Source of the DNA: Dugong dugon
Taxonomy: Eukaryota > Chordata > Mammalia > Sirenia > Dugongidae
Assembly (NCBI GenBank): GCA_030035585.1
Contig: CM057463.1
Location: forward strand, 139,346,736 to 139,410,735
DNA length: 64,000 bases
Direction of reading: 5' to 3'
The notes under the pieces were generated by a model that worked only from the letters and a program-made list of their open reading frames with translations, was not told where the DNA came from and made no database searches. Made by a program: the position numbers and the translations under genes. This document shows positions 44,904-55,016 of the stretch, one piece after another (within the stretch, counting starts at the first letter, position 1; every line of letters begins with the position of its first letter).

Positions 44904-45880
44904 GAACTCAAGAAAAGTTTTAAACACAGAAGAAAACATTCCTTGATGGTTATGAGGATGAGGAGGGAGAGTGAGAGTTATTTACTAACTAGAGAGCAGA
45001 TAAGAATCACATTAGGCGAAGGGAAGGACAGCACACACTACAAGGGAAGTCAGCACAACTGGACTAAACCAAAGCTAAGAAGTTTCCTGAATACAATCAA
45101 ATGCTTTGAGAGACAGTGTAGCAGGGGTAGGGCTCTGGGAACAATGCTTTCAGGGGACATCTAGGTCAATTGGCATATTGAAGCTTACTAAGAAAATGTC
45201 TGCATCCTACTTTGGTGAGTGGCGTCTGGGGCCTTAAAAGCTTGCAAGCAACCATCTAAGATGCATCAATTGGTCCCATCCACTTGGAGTTATGGACAAC
45301 GAAAAACACCAAAGACACAAGGAAGCCCAAAGAGACAGAAAGGGCCACGTAAACCAGAGACTTCATCAGCCCGAGACCAGAAGAACTAGATGGTGCCCGG
45401 CTACCACCAATGACTGCCCTGAGAGGGAACACAACAGAGAGTCCCTGATGGAGCAGCAGAAAGATGGGGTGCAGTACTCAAATTCTAGTAAAAAGACCAG
45501 ACTTAATGGTCTGACTGAGACTGCAGTTACTCCAGAAAGCACGGCCCCTGGATTCTCTATCAGCCCAGAACTAAAATAATTTCCGTGGCCAACTCTTCAG
45601 ACAGGGATTGGACTGGACTGTGGGACATAAAGTGATACTCAGGAGGAGTGTGCCTCTTAGCTCAAGTAGATACAAGAGACCAAACGGGGAGCTTCTGTCC
45701 GAGATGGGAAGGCAGAGAAGGTTAGGAGCTGGTTGAATGGACATGGGGAATCAGGGGTGGAAAGGAGGACTGTGCTGTCGTAGAATGGGGTGAACAATTA
45801 GTGTCACGTAACAATCTACGTATAAAATTTTGTATGGGAGACTAACTTAAAATGTAAACTTCGTTTAAACTAGAACAATA
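44904..45880 (+). other. Long L1 3' UTR with a 95-codon frame
   Basis: Nearly 1 kb of 3' UTR with polyadenylation signal aataaa at about 45877. It contains an ATG-initiated frame at 45292-45579 (MDNEKHQRHKEAQRDRKG at its start, NSSKKTRLNGLTET near its end). Much of the same frame is also open in the second copy on the minus strand (see findings). Whether it is translated is unknown. Confidence 0.7.
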
Positions 45881-45894
45881 AAAGAAAAACTCTC
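45881..45894. repeat. L1 target-site duplication, right
   Basis: aaagaaaaactctc, identical to 38194-38207. Confidence 0.92.
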
Positions 45895-46080
45895 ACAGTG
45901 AGCATTAATTCCTATGAAGGTTAATTTCTAGTTGGCAGTATAAAATTTAAAAAGTTGTTCCATCACATGAGTGATTTTAAGGCTCCCCATCTGTCTTCTA
46001 AAAATATTTCCTATGCCCGTCTGTCATGGCAGTTATCCTTTCACCCCCAGCACAGCCCCAACTCCACTCCACCCCCATCT

Positions 46081-46215
46081 GATTTGAAATTCCTATTGAC
46101 ATTCTTTTCCTGAGTTAGACAAAGAAGTGGGTGTAATAGGCAAAAACCCATTGGTAAAATAATACAGTTTTGTGAATTTGAGGAGACTTTTGGTGGGCAG
46201 GAAGTGGTAATTTAG
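46081..46215 (+). repeat. Duplicated 130-bp segment, copy B
   Basis: Aligns with 37927-38055 at roughly 85% by eye, then similarity stops on both sides. Confidence 0.8.
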
Positions 46216-46574
46216 AATCTGCTATTTGTGTAAAGGATTCCAAACTTGATATCAACAAACCTTTGTTAACATCCAGCATGTCTCACACATGACCTCCAGG
46301 ATGAGACGAGTCTTGAAAGATAAGCAGCAGCCTACCAGGACAAGTGGATGAGAAGTGGAAGACATACTTGGCAGAGGGAACCCGTGATAAAAGTGCACAG
46401 CCATGGAAACAGCAGAGATTGGTGGGGAGTGATCAGCAATTTAGGCTTGCTGGAACGTGAAGTGTGAGGCAGGCAGTAGATATTTTTATCACCAAACTTA
46501 GTTAAGTGCAAATTTATATCACCTTTTAGTAATTTTACAATATGTTCTAAACTTAGTTTAATGATAATTATTTT
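46216..46574. other. Unassigned sequence, weak ancient LINE signal
   Basis: About 46290-46480 (gagtcttgaaagataagcag and following) is reminiscent of a reversed L2-type element. No gene seen. Confidence 0.4.
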
Positions 46575-46973
46575 TTTATGACATAATACTTTTGAGTTAT
46601 AATTCACATACTATAAAATCTCCTCTTCTAAAATATGCAGTTCAATGTTTTTTTTGTATATTCAGAAAGTTTTATAACCATCACCCCTATAAAATTCCAG
46701 AATGTTTTCATCACACCAGAAACAGGAACCCTGTACCATTAGCAGCCACTCCCACTTCCCCCTCTCCTCCAAGTCCCTGGAAACCACTCATCTACTTTCT
46801 GTCTCTATGGATTTGCTATTCTGGACATTTTCTATGAGTGGAATTACACAGTATGTAACATTTTGAGTCTGGCTTCTTCCACTTAGCATAATGTTTTCAA
46901 GATTCATTCGTATTGTAGCATATATTAGTACTTAATTTCTTTGTATGACTGAATAGCATTCCATTGTATGGAT

Positions 46974-47190
46974 ATCCAGGAGCACTGATGGCACAGTGGT
47001 TAAAGCACTTGGATGCTAACCAAAAGGTCAGTGGTTCGAACCCACCAGACCTTCCTTGGGAGAAAGATGTGGTAGTCTGCTTCTGTTAATAATTACAGCC
47101 TTGGAAACCCTATGGGGAAGTTCTACTCTTTCCTAATTGCTATGAATAAGAATAGACTTGATGGCATTGGGTTTGGTTTTGGTTGGTGGT
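46974..47190 (+). repeat. AfroSINE, full-length, with 8-bp target duplication
   Basis: Long subtype with an intact B-box-like string ggttcgaaccc at 47033-47043 and a (GGTTTT)n tail. Flanks gtatggat at 46966-46973 and 47191-47198 are identical. Confidence 0.92.
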
Positions 47191-47197
47191 GTATGGA

Positions 47198-47805
47198 TGT
47201 GATGATTAAGAATGGGCTGTGATTCTCAGTGGTTTGGCAGTTATGTAATGATGTAATTTGGCAGTTCTCTAATGATGTTGTCATACTCCATGATGTGATC
47301 TGATGTGATCAGCCAATCCGTTGTAAGGGGAGTTTCCTTGGGGGTGTGACATGCATCCAATATATATATGTGCACATTCTGGCACAGCTTGCTTGCTTAT
47401 TCTGGATCCTGCATCTCACTTACCATCATCTGACCTATGGTTCTTGGTACTTGAGCCAGCAGCCTACTGTCTTACCTATCAATTTTGGGAATCGTTAGCC
47501 TCTGCAGCCTGTGAACAAGCAGCCTGCTGTCTTACCTGCCAACCTTCAATTCATCAGCCTCCATAGCCCATGAGCCAGCAGCCTGCTGCCAGTCCTACTA
47601 ATCTTGGGTTGGTCAACCTCTGCAATTACGTGAGTCAGCAGAAGCCTCCAGCCTGACACCTGACCCATGGACTTGGGGACTTGCCAGGCTCTGCAACCAC
47701 TTAAGTCATTTCCTTGAGATAAATCTCTCTCTCTATATATATGTACATTTATATGCATATATATATACACACTTTACTGGTTTTGCTCTAGAGAAGCCTA
47801 AGACG
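47198..47805 (+). mobile_element. Solo LTR of the ERVL family seen at 7.3-14.1 kb
   Basis: Starts tgtgatgattaag, shares ctcagtggtttggcagttat, tctgatgtgatcagccaatc and agcctctgcagcctgtgaac with the two proviral LTRs, and ends gaagcctaagacg. Flanks atgga (47193-47197) and ttgga (47806-47810) agree at 4 of 5 bases. The microsatellite-prone tract here is TA-rich. Confidence 0.92.
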
Positions 47806-49790
47806 TTGGATATATCATGTTTTGTTTATTCATTGATAAGTTGATGAACATTTGTGTTGTTTTTATTTTTAGCTATTATGCATAATGTTGTTGTGAATGT
47901 TTGTGTATAAATTTTTTTGTGGACATATATTTTCAATTCTCTTGGCCTGGAATTGCTGGATTATACGGTAACTTTATGCAAAACTGCCAAGTGTTTTCCA
48001 AAGCTGCTATACTGTTTTACATTCCCACCAACAATGTATGAGGGTTACAGTTTCTCCACACCCTTGACAATATTTGCTATTATCCTTCTTTTTCATTACA
48101 GTTATCCTAGTGGATGGGAAATGGTGTCTCACTGTGGTTTTGATTTGAATTTCCTTAATGACTAATAATGTTGAGAATGTTTTCATGTGCTTATTGGCTA
48201 TTTGTCTATTTTCTTTGGAGCAATTCTAATCCTTCGTCCATTTTTAAACTGGCATATTTGTCTGTTTATTGTTGAGTTTAGTTCTTTATATATTCTAGAT
48301 ATTATCCCTTATCAGATATATAATTTGCAAATACTCTCTTCCATTCTGTGGATTGTCTTTTCACCTTCTTGATAGTATCCTTTGAAGCAAAAAAACTTTT
48401 TAACTTTAATGATGTCCAATTTATTTATTTTTTCTTTGGTTGCTTGTGTTTTTGGTGTCATATTTAAGAAACCATTGCTGATTCCAAGGCACAAAGATTT
48501 ATGCCTATGTATTCTCCTAAGAGTTTTGTAGCTTTAGCTCTCACATTTGGATCTCTGGTCCATGTTAAGTTAATTTTTGTATATAGTGTGAGAGAGAGGT
48601 CCAACTTCACATTTTACATGCAAACATCCAGCTGTCCCAGCACTGTTTTTTGAAAAGACTGTTTTTTTCCCTATTGACTTGTCTTGACACTCTTGTAAAA
48701 GGTCAACTGACCATAAATGTGAAGGTTTATTCTTGAACTCTCAATTTGACTACATTGATTCTATATGTTTATTCTTACGCCAGTTGCACACCGTCTTAAT
48801 TACTGTAGCTTTGTAGTAAGTTTTGGAATCAGGAAGTGTAAGCTCTCCAACTTTGTTCTTCTTTTTCAAGATTGTTCTGGCTAGTATGTGTCCCTTGAAT
48901 TTCCTTATTTTAAGATCAATTTGTCAATTTCTACGAAGAAGTCATCTGGGATTCTGATAGAAATTGCATTGAATCTGTATGTCAGTTTGTTTAGTATCTC
49001 TCTCTTAACAATGTTAAGTCTTCTGATCCATGCATATGAGATGTCTTTCTATTTATTTATATATTCTTTGATTTATATGATGTGTAGTTTTCAGTGTACA
49101 AGTCTTTTCCTTATTTTGTTAAATTTATTCTTAAATATTTTATTTTTTGATGTTAGTGTAGATAAATTCATTTTCTTAATTTCATTTTCAGTTTGTTCAT
49201 TGCTAGTGTATAGTAATACAATTCACTTTTGCATATTGATTTTGTATCCTGCAATGTTTTTTAACCTCTTTTATTAGATATACCAGGCTTCTGTGGGTCC
49301 TAGGTATTTTCTATATAAAAATCATGTAATATGCAATTAGTGATGGTTTTATTTCTTCCTTTTTAGTCTGTATATCTTTTGTTTCTTTTTCTTCTCTAAT
49401 TGCCCTGGCTAGAACCTCTAGCTCAATGTTGTGTAGAAGTGGAGAGAGTGACATCCTTGCCTTATTCCTGATTTTAAGGACAAAACATTCAGTCTTTTAC
49501 CATTAAATTTGATGAAAGCTGTGGATTTTTCATAGCCATCGTTTGTCAGGTTGAGGAAATTTTCTTCTATTTGTTTGTTGCGTGTTTTTTTTTTATCATG
49601 AAGGATGCTGGATTTTGTCACACGCTCTTGTTTTGTTTCTTTTGAGATGATCTTACTTTTGTCTTCTATTCTATTAATATGGTGTATTACATTGATTGAT
49701 TTTTATATGTTGAACCAACCTTACATTCCTAGGTTAAATTTTACTTACTGTATTATTATTTTTAAATCATTGGCATAGAGCAATGTTTCC

Positions 49791-50057
49791 CAAAGTGTAA
49801 GCTTCAGAAGAAAATTCCACAGGATGCTAATAGTTGCTCCATGAAAAAAGGGGTACATAAAATAAGTTCAGAAAATACTGGTTTAGAGTTAAACAGATTT
49901 CTTTAAGTATGATATCTCAGAGAATGTAATATATTAATACAGTTTGTCAATCTTCAGGAAGGAGGTATGGGATGCTATGTTTCATAAACTTATCTAGCAA
50001 GGAATCCTTATTCTTCCATCTTGTAAGATTAGTTTTCCATCAAACACAACTTGGGAA
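49791..50057. other. Unassigned sequence
   Basis: Nothing recognised. Confidence 0.45.
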
Positions 50058-50476
50058 AAGGGGCACAAATGGTTTGTGCTTGACTGCTAACATAGAGGTT
50101 GGTGGTTCGAGCTCAGCCAGCAGTATCTCAGAAGAAAAGGCCTAGTGATCTGTTTTTTTAAAGGTTAACCAAAACCAAACTCATTGCTGTCAAGTCGATT
50201 TCAGTTCATAGCAATGCTATAGGTCAGAGTAGAACTGTCTCATGGGGTTTCCAAGGCTGTGATGTTCATGGAAGCTGACTGCCACATCTTTCTCCCATGG
50301 AGCGGCTGGTAGGTTTGAGCTGCCCATCTTTTAGTTAGCAGCTAAGCACTTAATGACTGCCCCAGGTCTCCTTCTATTAAGATTACAGACAAGAAATCCC
50401 TACGAAACAGTTCTACGTTATAACATATCTGGTCACCATGAGTTGGAATTGACTCTATGGCAACAAACAACAACAG
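50058..50476 (+). repeat. AfroSINE (CAA-tailed), split by another AfroSINE
   Basis: Left half 50058-50164 (gcttgactgctaacatagag ... ggcctagtgatctg) and right half 50373-50476 (aagattacagacaagaaatc ... caacaaacaacaacag) are the two parts of one forward SINE. Confidence 0.88.
50165..50372 (-). repeat. AfroSINE inserted in an AfroSINE
   Basis: Complete reverse-complement long-subtype SINE (aaccaaaaccaaactcattg ... ctgccccaggtctcc) between the halves of the forward copy. Confidence 0.9.
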
Positions 50477-50934
50477 AATTTTGAGTAAGCTTCTCTATTA
50501 GGTAACAGTGATCTAGAAAGTCTTAAAACTGACTGGATCATCACTTTTTAAAATACGTACTGCTTCCTAGAAAAATTCACTCAACACTTAAAAAATATTT
50601 ATAGAATGTGTCTATTATGTGCCAGGTACACTTCTAGACATTAAAGAGATACCAGTGGAAGAACTGACAAAAGAAATCTTTGCTTTTTGGAGCTTATATT
50701 TTGGAAAAGAAGCAAACAGTAAACTTTAAAAAAGAATGTAAAATGATGTAGCATGTAAAAAAGCATTATATATTACAGCCAAAAGAAAACTCAGGATAAC
50801 TGGTTTCTAAATTCTGGGTAGCAGAACTGGCAGTATGTTGGAATATTTAATATGACATGCAGGATAAGCCTTGTTGAGAGGGTGATATTAGAGAGAGGGA
50901 TAAGAGCATGTCTAGTATTTTTCCAACTCAACAA
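50477..50934 (-). repeat. Unassigned sequence with reversed L2 tail
   Basis: About 50580-50710 resembles the reversed L2 3' end (gtgtctattatgtgccaggt, ttttggagcttatattttgg). The remainder is unassigned. Confidence 0.55.
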
Positions 50935-51045
50935 TAGTGGGAAAGTAGTAGGAGCCACCATCATCTCTTACATGGATTACTGCAATAGCCTCCTAACTAA
51001 TTTCACTGCTTCTACTTTTGTCTATTCCTCTCACCCCTTGGGTTG
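50935..51045 (+). repeat. L2 ORF2 fragment
   Basis: ccaccatcatctcttacatg and gattactgcaatagcctcct are a recognisable piece of ancient mammalian L2. Confidence 0.7.
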
Positions 51046-51052
51046 AGAGTAG

Positions 51053-51053
<1 letters not shown>

Positions 51054-51104
<51 letters not shown>
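51054..51104 (+). repeat. (GT)n microsatellite
   Basis: About 24 uninterrupted GT units directly after the L2 fragment. Confidence 0.97.
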
Positions 51105-51105
<1 letters not shown>

Positions 51106-51278
51106 TGAGTTGTAGTTAACACATGTAGAGACATTAACCTGACATTATGAATATCTGCAGAGATGAAGAAAAAACCAGAATTGAATAGATTATATTTATA
51201 TTATCTATAATTTGTAACTCTCCTTTGTTTTCCAGGAAATTGGTTGCTTTTTGGAACTTGCCTTATTTATGGACTAAG

Positions 51279-51456
51279 TGTTTTCATGCACAGCAACACC
51301 GTGTGATGAAGTAGAACTGTCCCATTGGGTTTTCTGGCCGTAATCTTTATGGAAGCAGATTGCCGGGTCTTTCTCCTGAGGAGCTGCTGGGTGGGTTCAA
51401 ACTGCAAGTCTTGTTGTTAGCAGCCCAGTGCGTAACTGTTGTGCCACTAGGGTTCC
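51279..51456 (-). repeat. AfroSINE with perfect 13-bp target duplication
   Basis: Reverse-complement SINE, tail truncated (starts ttttcatgcacagcaacacc). Flanks tttatggactaag at 51266-51278 and 51457-51469 are identical. Confidence 0.93.
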
Positions 51457-51469
51457 TTTATGGACTAAG

Positions 51470-52842
51470 CAGCTTTTGTGAAACGTATTTTTTGTTTCCC
51501 CCTTGTTCCCTCCCCCACCCAGGAAAAAAAATTATGTCTTCTCCATTTGTCTTCTGGTGGAGTGAATAATCATTCTCAGTTCTCTGCTTTAAAAATGCAT
51601 GCCTATGGCTAACACATAGCTGTGAGTGAATTAATGAGATTGCTTTCCTCCAAAGATTAAAGAAGTGATGGAGGCAGCTGGGAGAGAAAGTGTTACTGAG
51701 GAGATAAAACTATAAATTATCAAGAAGGCTCTGAAACCATTTTCTGTATTCCTAAACACACGAGCTACATTTCCTAGCTTCCCTTGCAGTGAGGTGTGAC
51801 CATGTGACTGGGTTTTAGCCAATGCGATATAAGTGGAAGCTGCGTGCACACTTTCGGACCCGGTACCGGATACCTTCCCACTTGATGCTTCCGTTTTGAC
51901 TTGATGAAGACTAGCATGACCATGATGGAGCCGAAAATGAAATAAGCCTTAGTCTCTGAATTTCTGCTCAAAGGAGATTCTCAGTCAAGAACACTCAAGA
52001 GTGAGAAATAAATGTCTTCTGTATTTGAGCCGTCATAGATTTGTATGCTTACTTGTTACAGCAGCTGATTTTCTCAGAACTAGTACAAGGCGAGAAATAA
52101 GGACTCAAAAGCAAACCTTGCTTACTTCCCATATTTCCCTATTTAGCTATTTTGGAGCCAGTTGTTTTCTTCAAATTTATTATAAGCATATAGTTGAAGA
52201 GTGGAATCACAACTTAGAGTTTAAACCAAACTCATGAAATATTCCATTTCCTATAATATTGAGTAAAGCATGATTTCAAAGATGTACTACTTTGAGGTCT
52301 GAAGCAAACTGGCATCATACTGACATGTTCACTTTTTCCAGTTTGAAATTACATTGCCAGTTAAATTCACTTACAGGATGCATGGTGGCATTTAGAGATC
52401 TACTTCAATGCCGTATTAGAAAATCTCTGATCATTCTTTTGGATCTGGGCCTTTCTCAAATATTATATCCAGTCTAGGACAGTACTTATTACAAAAAAGT
52501 TTTCTTAGAAGTTTTTTTCAATTTTTAATATATCCAATTTTTGGTTTTATAGCCATACTGGGTAAAGCCCATATTTCCAAATCTCAGATACACATGTCTG
52601 CCGGAGAAAAACAAAGCTGTATACAACTCAAGGAGAAAATCTTATGCAAAGACTCCATGTCAAACATGTGTTCTACTAAAATAAAATGGCAAAAGTTCAT
52701 GGATTTTCCAATCTTACACTTAAAGGAAAAGAATAAACTATTTAACATTTTATAAGAAAATGAAAAATGCTTGAAGGCTTTAATCTATATATTTAGATGC
52801 CAATGAGTACATAATATCCAGTATTTCAACTCTGATTTAGCA
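51470..52842. other. Mostly unassigned; one probable ancient MER-type repeat
   Basis: About 51755-51850 (gagctacatttcctagcttc, gaggtgtgaccatgtgactg, tagccaatgcgatataagtg) has the wording of a widespread mammalian interspersed repeat I cannot name. Nothing else recognised. Confidence 0.45.
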
Positions 52843-52968
52843 CTGGTTGGCAGTTCAAATCCACCAGCTGCTCCTTGGAAACTCTGTGGCAGAGGCCTAC
52901 TCTGTCCTATAGGTTCGGTGTGAGTTCGCATTGACTCAGTAACAGCGGGTTTGGTTTTGGTTTGGTTA
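52843..52968 (+). repeat. AfroSINE, head lost
   Basis: Starts at ctggttggcagttcaaatcc and ends in a (GGTTT)n tail. Short subtype. Confidence 0.9.
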
Positions 52969-53099
52969 GTGTTCTGCAAAGGCAGACACTACCCGATATA
53001 CTATAATAATACATTGAGCATTGGCAAACTACCTCTCATTAAATGTCTCTTCTTAGCAGGTGACACAGTCTCAAACTTATTTACCTTGCAATATTTCTG

Positions 53100-53135
53100 A
53101 TAATAACAACAATAACAATAATAATAGTAATATTT
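53100..53135 (+). repeat. (AATAAC)n simple repeat
   Basis: AAT/AAC-rich tract (aacaacaataacaataataa). Confidence 0.75.
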
Positions 53136-53350
53136 TATTGAGCACTTACCATGTGTCAGGGACTACGTAAAGCACTTTTCATGAATCTTTATATTTAATC
53201 CTCACAATGACCCTATGAGAAGCAATATTATTTTCCACTTTTCCAGTGAGGAAACTGAAGCACAGGTAAATTTAATAACTAGCTCAAGATTCTATCTAGT
53301 ACTTGAGAGGGCTGGAATTTTAGCAGTCTGGCAGTCTGGCTCCATAGCCC
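53136..53350 (-). repeat. MIR
   Basis: Reverse-complement MIR over most of its length: ttgagcacttaccatgtgtc, cctcacaatgaccctatgag, gtgaggaaactgaagcacag. Confidence 0.85.
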
Positions 53351-53450
53351 ACCCATAATATTCCTGTAAAATTTAACTTAATATAGTCCTTTCATTAAGT
53401 GAAAATTAATTAATCATTTTTATTAATAATAGTACATATTAGGTATTAAA

Positions 53451-53616
53451 ACAAACAAATAAGCCTATTGCTGTCAAGTCAATTCCGACTCATAGTGACC
53501 CTATAGTACAGAGTAGAATTGCCCCATAGGGTTTCCAAGGAGCCGGTGGTGGATTTGAACTGCTGACCTTTTTGGTTAGCAGCCAAAAACTCAACAAGTG
53601 CACCACCAGGGCTCCA
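53451..53616 (-). repeat. AfroSINE, short subtype
   Basis: Reverse-complement SINE (ctgtcaagtcaattccgact ... caccaccagggctcc). Flanks aggtattaaaa and gggtactaaag look like a mutated duplication. Confidence 0.92.
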
Positions 53617-53684
53617 CTGGGTACTAAAGTAATACAATTCAGGAAATTAAAAGAAGAAATTATTAGCACTTATCCCTATGTGAG

Positions 53685-53885
53685 GAGTCCCTGGGTGGTG
53701 TGAACGGTTAACACACTTGGCTGCTAACCAAAAGGTTGGCCATTTGAGTCCACCCAGAGGCACCTTGGAAGAAAGGCTTGGTGATCTACTTTCAAAATAT
53801 CATCCATCGAAAACCCTATGGAGCATGGTTCTACTGTGATACACATGGAGTCACCATGAGTTGAAATTGACTCCAGGGCAAGTGG
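53685..53885 (+). repeat. AfroSINE, 'gtccctgggtgg' head subtype
   Basis: Head agtccctgggtggtgtgaac, body gaaggcaccttgg-like, tail attgactccagggcaagtgg. Same head variant as 26101-26286. Confidence 0.9.
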
Positions 53886-54105
53886 ATGTCCTTATATGAG
53901 CACGTATACTTATTATAGTTATAAAACTATAATTATATTTATAGTATAGTACTTATTGTAAGCAATATGTTACTTACATTAGGGTATATATTTATATCAG
54001 TACATTAGTTTTATATGCTATATATAAAACTAGATCAGGGTTTAAACACTGGGAAACTTTACTCATTATTACTCAAATGTAGAAAAAAACCTTAAACTTT
54101 ATGAT

Positions 54106-54195
54106 GTGTATATATATATATATATATATATAAACACACACACATATATGTACACATACATACACACATGTACATACACACACATATATGTATAG
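54106..54195 (+). repeat. (TA)n/(CA)n compound microsatellite
   Basis: A TA run of about 11 units followed by mixed CA, TACA and TATG units. Confidence 0.93.
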
Positions 54196-54215
54196 CTTAG
54201 TATATATACTATACT

Positions 54216-54243
54216 CAAACCAAGCCATTGCCATTTAGTAGAT
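54216..54243 (-). repeat. Tiny AfroSINE tail fragment
   Basis: aaccaagccattgccattta matches a reversed SINE tail; only about 28 bp remain. Confidence 0.5.
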
Positions 54244-54842
54244 TTATGTATACTAAACTATATACTAATATACTAAAGAAAGTTATAGTCATATAAATAA
54301 TAATATACATAAAGTGCAATTAAATATGAAAAACACTATTATTTTGAACTAATCTGGGAAAAGTTCAGTATTAATTATGTGAAAAGTATGAAACATAAGA
54401 TACTTTAGACAAAGCGCTCTTGTGATATCTTTAAAAATGAAAATGACCTTCTTGAGGACAAATATTTTTTAAAATTCTCCAGCACTAATCTAGTGTCTGG
54501 CATATAGTTAGAATAAATTAACAAATGCATAACTATTACAAGTGTTTCCAAGCAAAGGCCCCTTAAGACCTGCTTCACATCAATGAATAATAAAAATTAT
54601 TTATATTCATTTATAAATAGTTCTAAACTAGTTTTTGTAATTAGTTCATGCCCGTATGAAAGTTAAACTTTTGATTTATAATGTTTTCACATTATTAATC
54701 TGATTATCAGACATTTCTTCATAGTGCAAATGTAAATGATAGACTAGTGCAATCCAAATGATCACTTTCTAAATTAGTAAATTTGGAGTTAATGAAATTA
54801 TATTGTGTGGCTAAAGGTAATAACTAGACAGGCGTACTGGAG
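54244..54842. other. AT-rich unassigned sequence
   Basis: About 54475-54545 resembles an L2 3' end (ctagtgtctggcatatagtt). Otherwise nothing recognised. Confidence 0.45.
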
Positions 54843-55016
54843 AGCTGTACTGTCCAATACTATTAGTACTAACTACATGTGATCCTTAAATTTAAAATGA
54901 TTAAAATGAAATAAAATAAAAAATTCAGTTACTCAGTTGCGCTAGTGGTGGCCACTGGACAGAACAGATAGAAAACATTTCCGTCACCACAGAAATTCTA
55001 GTAGACAGTGCTGTCC
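54843..55016 (+). mobile_element. Non-autonomous DNA transposon (MER-type, probably hAT)
   Basis: Starts ctgtactgtccaatac and ends gacagtgctgtcc, giving inverted ends. The interior contains attcagttactcagttgcgc and agaaaacatttccgtcacc, wording shared by a common mammalian MER element. Family name not certain. Confidence 0.65.

Larger units (their letters stand above)
38208..45880 (+). mobile_element. Full-length L1 retrotransposon, inactive
   Basis: A 7.7-kb LINE-1 bounded by identical 14-bp duplications, aaagaaaaactctc, at 38194-38207 and 45881-45894. It starts gaggcggggccaagatggc, a typical L1 5' end. The parts are a 5' UTR (to about 39569), ORF1 (39570-40501), an inter-ORF segment of about 520 bp, ORF2 (41026-44903) and a long 3' UTR (44904-45880). 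ORF2, after removing a 46-bp insertion, is about 1277 codons, the family's normal length. Both ORFs carry stops and frameshifts, so this copy cannot move. The 1.7-kb copy at 26425-28100 has the same 3' UTR and so belongs to the same lineage. Confidence 0.95.
46575..49790 (-). mobile_element. Old L1 (L1MB-like), minus strand, with two nested insertions
   Basis: Reverse-complement L1 3' UTR and ORF2 running from the 3' end (aattcacatactataaaatc) into ORF2 (ttccattctgtggattgtct, gtgtagaagtggagagagtg). No long frame remains in the sense direction; the 129-codon plus-strand frame at 48888-49277 is antisense to ORF2. An AfroSINE and an LTR interrupt it at 46974-47805, after which the L1 text resumes with no visible loss. 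Confidence 0.9.

Noticed and set aside
47033-47043. RNA polymerase III B-box-like string ggttcgaaccc, suggesting a tRNA gene
   Set aside because: It is part of an AfroSINE head; no cloverleaf can be folded from the surrounding sequence as read.
48888-49277. 129-codon plus-strand hydrophobic frame
   Set aside because: Antisense to L1 ORF2; the reverse strand of A-rich L1 sequence gives Phe/Leu/Ile-rich frames.
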